The notes beneath the pieces were generated by a model. The model saw only the letters and a program-made list of their open reading frames with translations. It searched no databases and had not been told where the DNA came from. Of a DNA stretch of 60,487 nt, positions 53,131-60,487 are shown one piece after another; the first letter of the stretch is position 1; every line of letters starts with the position of its first letter. A program made the position numbers and the translations under genes. Location: contig JAHPYY010000051.1 in NCBI GenBank assembly GCA_019058515.1, positions 1 to 60,487 of the forward strand, given 5' to 3'. Origin of the DNA: Promethearchaeota archaeon (GTDB taxonomy: Archaea > Asgardarchaeota > Lokiarchaeia > Sigynarchaeales > SOKP01).

Positions 53131-53496
53131 TTACAGTTTCAACCTCTTTTTCTCGAATTTAGACCGTTCGGGATTGGTATTGTCTATAGCTATCATGATT
53201 CGTTCCGATTGCTCGTTTGCGAAAATCTCTCGAAACAGGTAGAAATCTCTCAAGTTTCCAACGAATAACGCCCTTCGTTTTATCCGTTTTCCTTGCTCGT
53301 CTATAGGATTTATTCCAAGGTACAACAACGGTGGCTTTTTCTTGGTCTCGGGAAATCTAGCTACGAACACTCCCGGAATAGGCGTTTCCATTTCTTCCCA
53401 GTCTCTTCCGCTTTCTAAGTGCTCCTCTAGTTGCGTTTGTAACTCGTCTTCGGTGCTCACGCTCTTACCTCGCGTTATTTCGTACATATCCTCCAT
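53131..53496 (-). CDS. hypothetical acidic/basic protein (121 aa)
   Basis: Not recognised. An acidic N-terminal half (STEDELQTQLEEHLESGRDW) is followed by a beta-rich part (PPLLYLGINPIDEQGKRIKR) and a basic tail (ERSKFEKKRLKL). TTAAATATT lies about 27 bp before the ATG and no Shine-Dalgarno is present: a leaderless start. Host-like codons. Confidence 0.5.
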   Translation of the reverse strand: MEDMYEITRGKSVSTEDELQTQLEEHLESGRDWEEMETPIPGVFVARFPETKKKPPLLYLGINPIDEQGKRIKRRALFVGNLRDFYLFREIFANEQSERIMIAIDNTNPERSKFEKKRLKL

Positions 53497-53619
53497 TAAA
53501 TTGCTTATTCACAATAATATTTAACCTCTCGTTATTTCTTGAATAGGATTTATTCTAGACGAAATTATTATCTAAAACCTGAATTTTATTATTATACAAA
53601 CGGCAACTCTAATATATAA

Positions 53620-54018
53620 ATGTTACCAAAAACTGTCCCTCGAAATACCAATAATGGCAGTCCGCAATTTTATATAATTGGAAACGCTACCTATAATGAA
53701 ATAACCTCTCCCTATTCTCAAGCAAACAATCCCATGAACCTTGAATCGACCGAAAGTGCGCTTAAATTTCTTCTGGATATGTATACCAACGAAGTGGTGG
53801 AATTATCGAAGGAATACGCAAATAATTTTGGTATGCCCTATACTACCATGATGAATCGCGTACACAAATGGATTGAAGAGGGATACTTGGAAAAACGCAG
53901 AAAACCAGTAGAAGAGATCACTTTTGGAAGTTCAAAAGACCAATACAGCTTAACTAAAAAGGGTAAGGAATTTCTCCTTCGAATTGCGAATGAATTTCAA
54001 GAACAAATTGGTAAATAA
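53620..54018 (+). CDS. winged-helix regulator (132 aa)
   Basis: After a flexible 40-residue N-terminus, residues 45-125 form a winged HTH: SALKFLLDMYTNEVVELSKE, then GMPYTTMMNRVHKWIEEGYL as the recognition helix, and the wing in SSKDQYSLTKKGKEFLLRI. It is MarR/PadR-like and likely DNA-binding. The start follows AATATATAA directly. An earlier box (TTATTATAC) about 27-35 bp upstream would suit a leaderless transcript. Its target may be its own promoter. Confidence 0.65.
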   Translation: MLPKTVPRNTNNGSPQFYIIGNATYNEITSPYSQANNPMNLESTESALKFLLDMYTNEVVELSKEYANNFGMPYTTMMNRVHKWIEEGYLEKRRKPVEEITFGSSKDQYSLTKKGKEFLLRIANEFQEQIGK

Positions 54019-54147
54019 TATATGTCCTTAAAAACAATTAATAGATCGTTAAGGAAGTTCAATACAAGCTCCTTACAAATATCGTACTAGTTGGAATTGC
54101 GGTTAAATTATCTTATCCCTACAATTTTAAAACTTCATACAAACCTT

Positions 54148-54438
54148 TTATATTACTTCACATTTTTTAACAAAATATTTCTTCCTTGAGCCCCAAACAA
54201 ATTTAGGTTCTCTCATTATAAATAATTTTCCATCTAACTTGCTGCTTCTAATCCAATTTCTTATTATACTCTTAGAAACTTTATACACTTTTGAAGCTTG
54301 TTCCACATCCAAATAGGGAAAAATCTTATCGTATTCAAAATGAAGGCAGTTCCAACAACCTTTGTATTCGAAGGTTTCCTCGTTGTTTCTCTCTCCCCTA
54401 TAAGTATTATGGGTTATATTATTGCATTTACCTAACAT
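54148..54438 (-). CDS. MerR/excisionase-like HTH protein with Cys pairs (96 aa)
   Basis: CWNCLHFEYDKIFP near residue 28 (with C5 nearby) may bind zinc. Residues 42-75 read YLDVEQASKVYKVSKSIIRN then WIRSSKLDGKLF, the helix-turn-helix and wing of MerR/excisionase-type proteins (columns 'YLDVEQAA...VS...IR.WI..GKL'). A basic tail follows. AAAGGAT precedes the ATG. An 18-bp perfect palindrome 66 bp upstream, next to a TATA-like TTTAAAAA, suggests control by a dimeric regulator, perhaps itself. Confidence 0.6.
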   Translation of the reverse strand: MLGKCNNITHNTYRGERNNEETFEYKGCWNCLHFEYDKIFPYLDVEQASKVYKVSKSIIRNWIRSSKLDGKLFIMREPKFVWGSRKKYFVKKCEVI

Positions 54439-54780
54439 TTTTATCCTTTATCGATATTGGTCTAGTTTTATGTTAGTTATTGTTTTCGACTTTTTAAATG
54501 TTCATGTGAACCGGTTCACATTTTTATTTATATGAAATCACCAAGTGGGCATGTTTTCTTCCTATGCTTCAGTTTAAAAAATCCTATGGACAATTAAGTG
54601 ATGTTATCCTCAGTAAGGTAAAACGCATAATCGATTAAGTAAGCTTTAATAACGCTAAGTAATTATGTAAATTGTTTAGCCATTATAATCGAGAAACCCA
54701 TATTAAGAAAGCATTTTGAACCTGGGTTCATATTTTGATTTTATAATTATCTTAATAGTAGTCTAACATTTGTTTCATTT
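54439..54780. other. divergent intergenic region
   Basis: 342 bp holding the 18-bp palindrome and the promoters of the HTH gene and the 543-aa gene (TTTATAATTA near 54740). Confidence 0.4.
54504..54521. promoter_or_regulatory. 18-bp perfect palindrome, operator candidate
   Basis: ATGTGAACCGGTTCACAT is self-complementary over 18 bp and is GC-richer than its surroundings. On the minus strand it sits just upstream of a TATA-like TTTAAAAA that leads to the HTH gene at 54148-54438. Confidence 0.6.
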
Positions 54781-56412
54781 TTGAATAATAACGTAATTTT
54801 CTTCAATATGACTTTAGAATTTAGCGATATAATCGAACTAATTGAAAACAAAATTGGGAAAGAACAGTGGGTATATTTATACAAAAAAGAAAGTTCTTTA
54901 ACTGAAAATTTCTACATATATTCAGCTATTATTCCAAATGAACATGTCATTAAAGTTTTGGGTACAGATAATTGGGATGTAACTATTGGAGGTGGTCGAC
55001 CTGGATATAGTAGTATGGCTCCAGATTTTGAGACCGAATATTTGCGGTTTGGCAATTTCGATAACATCGAACCTCTTGTCTACATTCGCAAGTTTCGAGG
55101 GATGGTAGAAGATTCAATTGAAATATCTCAAGAGTTTATTCATTACTTTAATCTTTATTTTGACCAGTGCAAAAATAAATACATCGAAATACTCCAGGAT
55201 GGGAGCACGATAGAAGCAATAGTAATGGAGGAAGACTCGATAAAAGTTAGATTAAAGCATTTAAAGGTATTTTTAGCGGTAAAAAAGTCGCATTTAGCGA
55301 TTTATTTTGACATTTGGAGAATCTCAGATAAAACACTTAGTCAGTTAAATATCAAAAAGGGACTAAAGAATTCCCGAAAAGATAATTACATTTACTCTCT
55401 CGAGTTCTTCGATCGTAATAGATTTATGCATGTATATCCAGATGGAAAGTCTTGCTCTTGTTTTTTAGGAAAAATTTTGATCGAAGGCAAGAAAAATTTT
55501 ATTCCCGATCAAATATTTGGAGGTTCTGAAAAAGAAGAATACCTGGAATTTATCGTGGGAATTAACGAAAATGGAGAAGAAAGATCCGAAACATGTAATC
55601 CGCATGAATTAGGACCTAATGAATTTCTTACTCCAGTGTTTTTTAAAAGAGATGTTTTAAAAAAATATTATGATAATCCCCAGAAATACGAAGTTGTAGA
55701 CAGTTATGTAATGTGCCGATCATTATGGAGTATGCCAATCGATAACAATTTAAGAGATTCGGTGGCGGTTTTTTTGGGAGATTTAGGAAGGCACCTGAGC
55801 TACAACGAACAAATGTACTGGAAGGGTTTTAATATAATGCCAGAGGGTGGTATTAGCCAGACCTACTGGAATCGATCAATGATGAATATAATTAGTCCTC
55901 CAGAAATGTATGATTTGCTGTTCAAACAATATTTCGAGGAATTTAACCGATTTTGGTGCGAAAAATTTGAGTGGTACCTTTTTAAACCACTTAACGAACC
56001 AGATCAATATGTTCTTTCCACTCTACATGTTCCCTTGTCTGAAAGTCCTGCTGAATTTGAACAGCAAGTGATTTTTCTCACAAAAATTATAGTAGACTCT
56101 ATTAATCAAGCCGAACTAAAAAAAAGAATCGGGGAAATAAACAATGAAATGAAAGGAATTGATAGATTAAATGCATATTTAGAAGAACAGCAAATAACCA
56201 GACACGACACCTACATTAAATTCCTTAGAAATTTACAGACCTTAAGATCAAAAGGTGTGGCACATAGAAAAAGTAAAGATTACGAAAAAGAAATAAAGAA
56301 ACTCAATTTTCTTGATTTTGAAAAGAAGGGATATGTAGATAATTTCATTGATATATTAAGTTACTCCATTAGACTTCTTAAATTTCTAATTTTTAATTTT
56401 AAAAATAACTAG
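54781..56412 (+). CDS. uncharacterised 543-aa protein with HEPN-like C-terminus
   Basis: I recognise the pattern of a widespread family without known function: FGNFDNIEPLVYIRKFRG, NEFLTPVFFKRDVLKKYYDN, VAVFLGDLGRHLSYNEQMYW, KGFNIMPEGGIS and the helix FEQQVIFLTKIIVDSINQAE. The C-terminus (about 460-540) is helical with RSKGVAHRK, an R-x5-H HEPN-type motif, so an RNase or nucleotidyl-target function is possible. The frame opens at TTG 54781; the ATG at 54808 (MTLEFSDIIE) may be the true start. Codon use is intermediate. No partner gene is coupled. Confidence 0.6.
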   Translation: MNNNVIFFNMTLEFSDIIELIENKIGKEQWVYLYKKESSLTENFYIYSAIIPNEHVIKVLGTDNWDVTIGGGRPGYSSMAPDFETEYLRFGNFDNIEPLVYIRKFRGMVEDSIEISQEFIHYFNLYFDQCKNKYIEILQDGSTIEAIVMEEDSIKVRLKHLKVFLAVKKSHLAIYFDIWRISDKTLSQLNIKKGLKNSRKDNYIYSLEFFDRNRFMHVYPDGKSCSCFLGKILIEGKKNFIPDQIFGGSEKEEYLEFIVGINENGEERSETCNPHELGPNEFLTPVFFKRDVLKKYYDNPQKYEVVDSYVMCRSLWSMPIDNNLRDSVAVFLGDLGRHLSYNEQMYWKGFNIMPEGGISQTYWNRSMMNIISPPEMYDLLFKQYFEEFNRFWCEKFEWYLFKPLNEPDQYVLSTLHVPLSESPAEFEQQVIFLTKIIVDSINQAELKKRIGEINNEMKGIDRLNAYLEEQQITRHDTYIKFLRNLQTLRSKGVAHRKSKDYEKEIKKLNFLDFEKKGYVDNFIDILSYSIRLLKFLIFNFKNN

Positions 56413-56760
56413 TGGAAATTCTGTACTCTTATAAACTACTTAAAATAGTTTATTTTGAAAAACTAAGTGGTTTAACTTTGTTAGAGAAAATTAGAATAAC
56501 AACCAAATTGATTTAATTGTATATTTTCATTCAGTCTTTTCGGGCTCAATGTGCTTTTTTCAAGGTTTTAGTGTTTTTCCCCTTAAATACCACATAACCT
56601 TAGAATTAGGTATTCATCGGTTTTTTCACACATTATTAATCCGACTCCTAACGGGTATACCCTTTACGCGTAAGAGTTAGGCATTAGGTCTAACGCGTTA
56701 GCAATTTGGACTCTTTCGTCGTCAAATTCTGCGTTTGGTGGAAAACATTTATATACTATT
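56413..56760. other. intergenic region with two short palindromes
   Basis: 348 bp without a gene. GGGTATACCC (56652-56661) and CTAACGCGTTAG (56689-56700) are perfect palindromes in a GC-richer patch, followed by TTTATATAC at 56749. They may be operators for the genes that follow. Confidence 0.45.
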
Positions 56761-57030
56761 ATGTCTAAACCACTAATAAGCAAAAATTTTTTAATTCCCA
56801 GGTATTTGACCTTAATTCGAAACATTGGCGAGAACTATCGCCCTTGCGGGCGGAGTTCAACCAGAAGTGGAAATGTACTACGGACTCACATCCAAAATTG
56901 CAATATCGCTAAATTGATTGATACGAGCAAGTTGCTGTTGTATTTACAAGCGTTATCTCTTCTAGGTTTGACATTTTTGGACATTATTCAGGATTGTTTC
57001 TTTAAATACTCTGGTCAGATATTTGCATAA
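56761..57030 (+). pseudogene. possible broken small gene
   Basis: The 89-codon frame (MSKPLISKNFLIPRYLTLIR ... LLLYLQALSLLGLTFLDIIQ) reads as protein only in its second half. For the first half another frame looks better: SQVFDLNSKHWRELSPLRAE then FNQKWKCTTDSHPKLQYR. This suggests a frameshift in one host-like gene. The ATG lies only 5-12 bp after the TATA-like run, too close for a start site. Low certainty. Confidence 0.3.
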
Positions 57031-57044
57031 ATGTGTGATATACC

Positions 57045-57257
57045 GTGAAAGAAGCCATTCCCGATAACTTTATAGTAAAATGCGATTTTGAGTCACTAAC
57101 CAAAATTGCCCAGAAGCAAATTCTCAGCTTGTATAGAAGGCGCCAACTCACGGGCAATCGCACCCTTTACACGCGAGAAATTAACCGAGTAGTACAATAC
57201 GAGTTATCTCGCATTCATAATAAGAAAGAATATCCTTCTATCTTACCATCTAACTAA
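57045..57257 (+). CDS. small basic protein (70 aa) upstream of the giant membrane protein
   Basis: Starts with GTG at 57045. Helical and basic: FESLTKIAQKQILSLYRRRQ, LYTREINRVVQYELSRIHNK. The second helix pair could be a small HTH or RHH-type unit. It lies 35 bp before 57293 on the same strand, so the two may be one transcript. The function is unknown. Confidence 0.45.
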   Translation: MKEAIPDNFIVKCDFESLTKIAQKQILSLYRRRQLTGNRTLYTREINRVVQYELSRIHNKKEYPSILPSN

Positions 57258-57292
57258 AAAAACACAATATAAAAGCTATGGTGTAATTATTT

Positions 57293-60200
57293 ATGATCGA
57301 GAAAAAACCCACCCATTTTAAAAATCCTAACGGCGGTTTATTACAACCCAAGTTTCAAGGCAAGTATTTCGAGTCGATTCAAGGGCTCTTGAATTTACCA
57401 GAGTGGCTAACAGACGAATCACTTCGGGAGCTTGAGCTTCTTCCCGAATCTAAAAACGCTCTCTATGCGTTTACCCACTTGCTCCAACTAGTTAAAAAGT
57501 ACGGCCAAGGGAAGGTGTTTGGGCTCTATTTGTCCGTAATTAATGCGGAAGCAAAATCGTTGGTAACCGCTTTCTTTCGCCAATGTCTAATCGAACAATA
57601 TAAAAACGGCTCTCCGCAAGATTTTCACGCTCTCGTGAAAGCATTAGCGCGCCATAAATCGATGTCCGAAGTACAAACCGCGTTGCTGAAAGTACTCACG
57701 AAAGTTGTAAGAGTCCATCGCGAGGATCTCCTTAATAACCTACGCCAATTTAAGTTTTCTAGCGTAAAATTAATACTAGCTCAATTGTCGTTAGAGCTTT
57801 CCCCTTATGAAATTGAAACCCAACAGTATAGAGGGTTCCAGCCAATACCCCGCGACACCCCTCAGAGTCGATTGGGCTTCGAGGAGGGTTCTATTACGTT
57901 TTCCGAAGAGATTCAGAAAGACGAAAGAGACGAGGATTTTGATCTTGAAGAGGGCGATCACAAGTACGATCCTGAAGCAAGTCTTGAATCTTCTCAGATT
58001 CAAAAGAAAGACGCAGAAAAAGAATTTAAACCAGAAATTACGCCCTCAAAATTAAATAAGTCTGGTTCTAGATATGCTCGTAGGTCATTACCTCAAATTG
58101 GTCCGACTACTCCCTCTAACTGGTTTAAAAACTTACCGTGGAGAGGGATTTCGATATTATTTGAAACTATTTGCCTATTCTTAGCTTTGTGCGGGTCGTT
58201 AATATCCATTTTCCCCTCTTATTGGATTAATCTAGATTTAGGATTTTCGCTAGATTTTACGCTCGTAATTTGTGGTTTAGGATTATTGGGATTTTCAGGA
58301 GCGTTTGTTGGTAGAGGAATTGCCAAATGGAGGAGAACTCCCGTTTGCGATTATTCTCCCGCTATGCAATCGGTATTTTTCTTTGCGCTGGTAGTAGGAA
58401 CAACTGCAAGTTTGTTTCTCGTTGATTTACTTACTCAAGACCTTTGGTTGTCGCTTATCGTGGCTTTTACTATAGGAGCAGCCAGTTATATTGGGTTATG
58501 GACGCTTCACACCGGTGAAACTAAAGCTAACAACAGAAGCTTGGTTAAGGCGATTAAGAACTTTAGCCGCTTCCGAGTTAAGCATAGCATCGAAGGTGTT
58601 ATAAGCGTAAGAGATAAACGCATACAAAGGAGAGCCATATTAATCATGGTGCCTCTGTTTCTGTTTCCCTTCCTAGTAGGGACACTATCATTATCCAGAG
58701 ATTTACCATTTTGCCCCCAACCGGAATTCGGGTTAGTTCCGGCGGAATACCTTCGAGATAGCGAAGAGTACAGCCTTGAGGATCTCGACTACGCGCTCTC
58801 TCCCGAAGATTTGGAGGAAGTAAAGTTTAACTCGCGCCTAATTATTAAATTCAGCGTTGTGGAGCGAGACCCAAAGGCGCTAAAATTCGTCGCCAAACTA
58901 ACCCCGATTAAGCGATTCGTGCAAACCTCGGAAGAATATCCCATACTTAGAGAGTATACTTTTAGATCCGAGGAGCTTCGAAATCCTACAAACGAAACTG
59001 CGTACGTGACCATGGATTTAGATCAACAAACGCATCCCGTGCTTCCAGGGATGTACACGCTGGAAGTGTTTTGCGTTCAGAGAGAATACTTATTATTGGG
59101 AAAAGTGTCCAATGTGTACACGTTTGAAATCGAGATTAACAAAGATTCCATGAGATTTCGCCCCTATTACAAGACCAACATGGAACTATCGAGCAGACGG
59201 GGCTCCATTTACTCCCTTCAAGACGATGACACCTTAGAATGGCATAATTATTACGAGTGTGTGCTCGAGAACTCCCTAGGACAAGCCCAACCGGGGTATG
59301 TAACCCTCTACAGAACCGACCGCGAGGGGTTCAAACCCGTGTTTTCCCCTGTTACGGAGTACGAAGTAAAGGAAGACGGGATTATCGACTACTCCTTTTC
59401 CACCTACTCCCACTTTAGAGAGTACATGCAAGGCAAAATATTTTACAATTCTTCTAAATCCGACCCCATGTTTTACGAAGATTCGATATTAATCGAAGAC
59501 ATGGAAATTGCGAACAATAAGCTCAGTTATTCCTCGTCGGGTCCCGACGCAAACGACGCGCTATTAACCACTAACGGCACCGATTTCCACTTGTACAACA
59601 AAAACCAGTTTAATTTAACCAATCACTTGCTCTACTTCACGGATTTCACCTCGCAGGAGCTACAATGGACGAAAGTGGTAGACCCAGAGGGAGATCCCGA
59701 ACCCTATTATCATTACTACAACCAAGATAATTTAAGCTACGTGTACCTCCAAGCGGGAATCGACGACGCCTACGCGGGCAACCAGTCCCTCGCCACCAGC
59801 GTAGAATCCCCTTCCCTAATGTACATAGGGTCTATCGCGGATTTGGCGCAGTTTTCCTACAAGTTCGACCTTACCAAGACTGTTCAGGGCACCGAAGAGT
59901 TTAACGGCATCTTCGCCGAGATTACCACGCAGATTTATCGAGACCAAGAGTTGGTGTACCAAGCCACGGATTATTCCGATTATTACCACTCCAACGACTT
60001 CAGTTGGCAAACGATCAACCACAACTTAACGGAATACTTTACTGAAGGAGGACAGGTGTTTACGCTAAAAATCTTGACGGAATTCACCTTTGCGGAGGGA
60101 TGCAACGATAATATCACACTTAAATTCGACTGGGCTAAGTTAGAAGCGTTTTACGAACCCACCTATTATCGAGGGTTTGACTTCGCTAACGGGTTCGAGG

Positions 60201-60487
60201 AGTTCGCCTCTCCTTCTGCGGGCGCCTCTGAGGTTCAGTATTGGGACGACACCCACCCGCTAACGCTAGGCGGAGAAATCCTGACTTACTCGAATTTTTC
60301 CGGACTCGTGTCCAATAACGAGTTTTCCTCGAATTTTTCCGAAGATTCCTCTTGGGACACCTTTTCGGGGGATTTTTCGGAGCTTGGTTCGGAGTTCGCC
60401 TTCGATAGAAATGGTAATTACCAAGCCGAACCTGCGTGGAACTCGTACAGCGAAAATGGGTTGGTAGAGTTTGCCCTCGAAGGCGAC
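57293..60487 (+). CDS. giant membrane/extracellular protein, partial (at least 1065 aa)
   Basis: One open frame runs from the ATG at 57293 to the window edge with no stop. Residues 1-180 are helical (VKKYGQGKVFGLYLSVINAE, HALVKALARHKSMSEVQTAL) and end in an acidic linker. Five membrane helices follow at about 285-307, 318-340, 357-380, 382-403 and 445-465. From about 470 on, the chain is extracellular-type: beta-rich, Tyr/Asp/Asn/Ser-rich, with many N-glycosylation sequons (NETA, NLTN, NLTE, NITL). It contains repeated NFS/EFSS-like phrases near the end. I do not recognise the family. GC and codons (TCC, TAC, GAC, ACC) are the richest of the window, which suggests high expression. It may belong to a surface layer or adhesion apparatus. 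Confidence 0.7.
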   Translation, partial: MIEKKPTHFKNPNGGLLQPKFQGKYFESIQGLLNLPEWLTDESLRELELLPESKNALYAFTHLLQLVKKYGQGKVFGLYLSVINAEAKSLVTAFFRQCLIEQYKNGSPQDFHALVKALARHKSMSEVQTALLKVLTKVVRVHREDLLNNLRQFKFSSVKLILAQLSLELSPYEIETQQYRGFQPIPRDTPQSRLGFEEGSITFSEEIQKDERDEDFDLEEGDHKYDPEASLESSQIQKKDAEKEFKPEITPSKLNKSGSRYARRSLPQIGPTTPSNWFKNLPWRGISILFETICLFLALCGSLISIFPSYWINLDLGFSLDFTLVICGLGLLGFSGAFVGRGIAKWRRTPVCDYSPAMQSVFFFALVVGTTASLFLVDLLTQDLWLSLIVAFTIGAASYIGLWTLHTGETKANNRSLVKAIKNFSRFRVKHSIEGVISVRDKRIQRRAILIMVPLFLFPFLVGTLSLSRDLPFCPQPEFGLVPAEYLRDSEEYSLEDLDYALSPEDLEEVKFNSRLIIKFSVVERDPKALKFVAKLTPIKRFVQTSEEYPILREYTFRSEELRNPTNETAYVTMDLDQQTHPVLPGMYTLEVFCVQREYLLLGKVSNVYTFEIEINKDSMRFRPYYKTNMELSSRRGSIYSLQDDDTLEWHNYYECVLENSLGQAQPGYVTLYRTDREGFKPVFSPVTEYEVKEDGIIDYSFSTYSHFREYMQGKIFYNSSKSDPMFYEDSILIEDMEIANNKLSYSSSGPDANDALLTTNGTDFHLYNKNQFNLTNHLLYFTDFTSQELQWTKVVDPEGDPEPYYHYYNQDNLSYVYLQAGIDDAYAGNQSLATSVESPSLMYIGSIADLAQFSYKFDLTKTVQGTEEFNGIFAEITTQIYRDQELVYQATDYSDYYHSNDFSWQTINHNLTEYFTEGGQVFTLKILTEFTFAEGCNDNITLKFDWAKLEAFYEPTYYRGFDFANGFEEFASPSAGASEVQYWDDTHPLTLGGEILTYSNFSGLVSNNEFSSNFSEDSSWDTFSGDFSELGSEFAFDRNGNYQAEPAWNSYSENGLVEFALEGD

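Noticed and set aside
56821..56890. tRNA-like patch with a GC hairpin and GTTCAA
   Set aside because: Arms cannot be arranged into an acceptor, D, anticodon and T cloverleaf.
57791..58055. Two frames of 70 and 82 codons on opposite strands
   Set aside because: Both are shadows of the long open frame starting at 57293.

Overview
The window looks like an archaeal chromosome, most likely an Asgard (Lokiarchaeia-like) archaeon. This is an inference from gene content and promoter style: a Ras-superfamily small GTPase plus a decayed relative, a TFB paralogue and a broken second one, a tungsten-type aldehyde:ferredoxin oxidoreductase with a divergent Lrp-like regulator, a sulfide-type Thi4, a TPR protein, an FKBP/Ig-like surface protein, zinc-ribbon miniproteins, and many starts about 25 bp after an A/T-rich TATA-like box with no Shine-Dalgarno site (probable leaderless mRNAs). 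I found no rRNA, tRNA or CRISPR array.

Layout. 1-5.2 kb: tail of a broken calcium-repeat surface protein, an MFS exporter, and several very small host-like genes (zinc ribbons, a one-helix membrane peptide). 5.2-6.7 kb: a membrane-anchored HNH protein and a ribbon-helix-helix-like protein. 7-16.1 kb: an ordinary chromosomal block with AOR, Lrp-like regulator, small GTPase, Thi4, TPR protein, TFB and small genes. 16.3-52 kb: a long AT-rich defence/accessory island. 52-60.5 kb: a broken TFB, small regulators, an uncharacterised 543-aa protein, and the start of a giant membrane/extracellular protein that runs off the window.

The island holds, in order: a Type IIG-like restriction-methylase split by an in-frame TGA; a DUF1828-like pair; a His-rich protein with a 2-TM partner, both placed behind a duplicated thi4 promoter; a membrane-tethered AlbA_2/Schlafen-type protein; an SF1 helicase overlapping a HEPN protein; a two-gene CBASS whose effector appears to be HEPN-SAVED, followed by its CD-NTase; a GIY-YIG nuclease; a three-gene ABC-ATPase / winged-helix / PD-(D/E)xK operon; two further PD-(D/E)xK proteins; a 423-aa nuclease-like protein; a large P-loop (STAND/AAA) ATPase; and a 1042-aa DEAH helicase with a nuclease-like C-terminus. 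Between them lie decayed host genes: MCM N-domain, small GTPase, TPR, TFB, HTH and Thi4 pieces.

The best candidates for undescribed systems are the HEPN-SAVED CBASS, the SF1 helicase + HEPN pair, and the compact ABC/wHTH/PD-(D/E)xK operon. All functions are read from motifs by eye; no database search was run.
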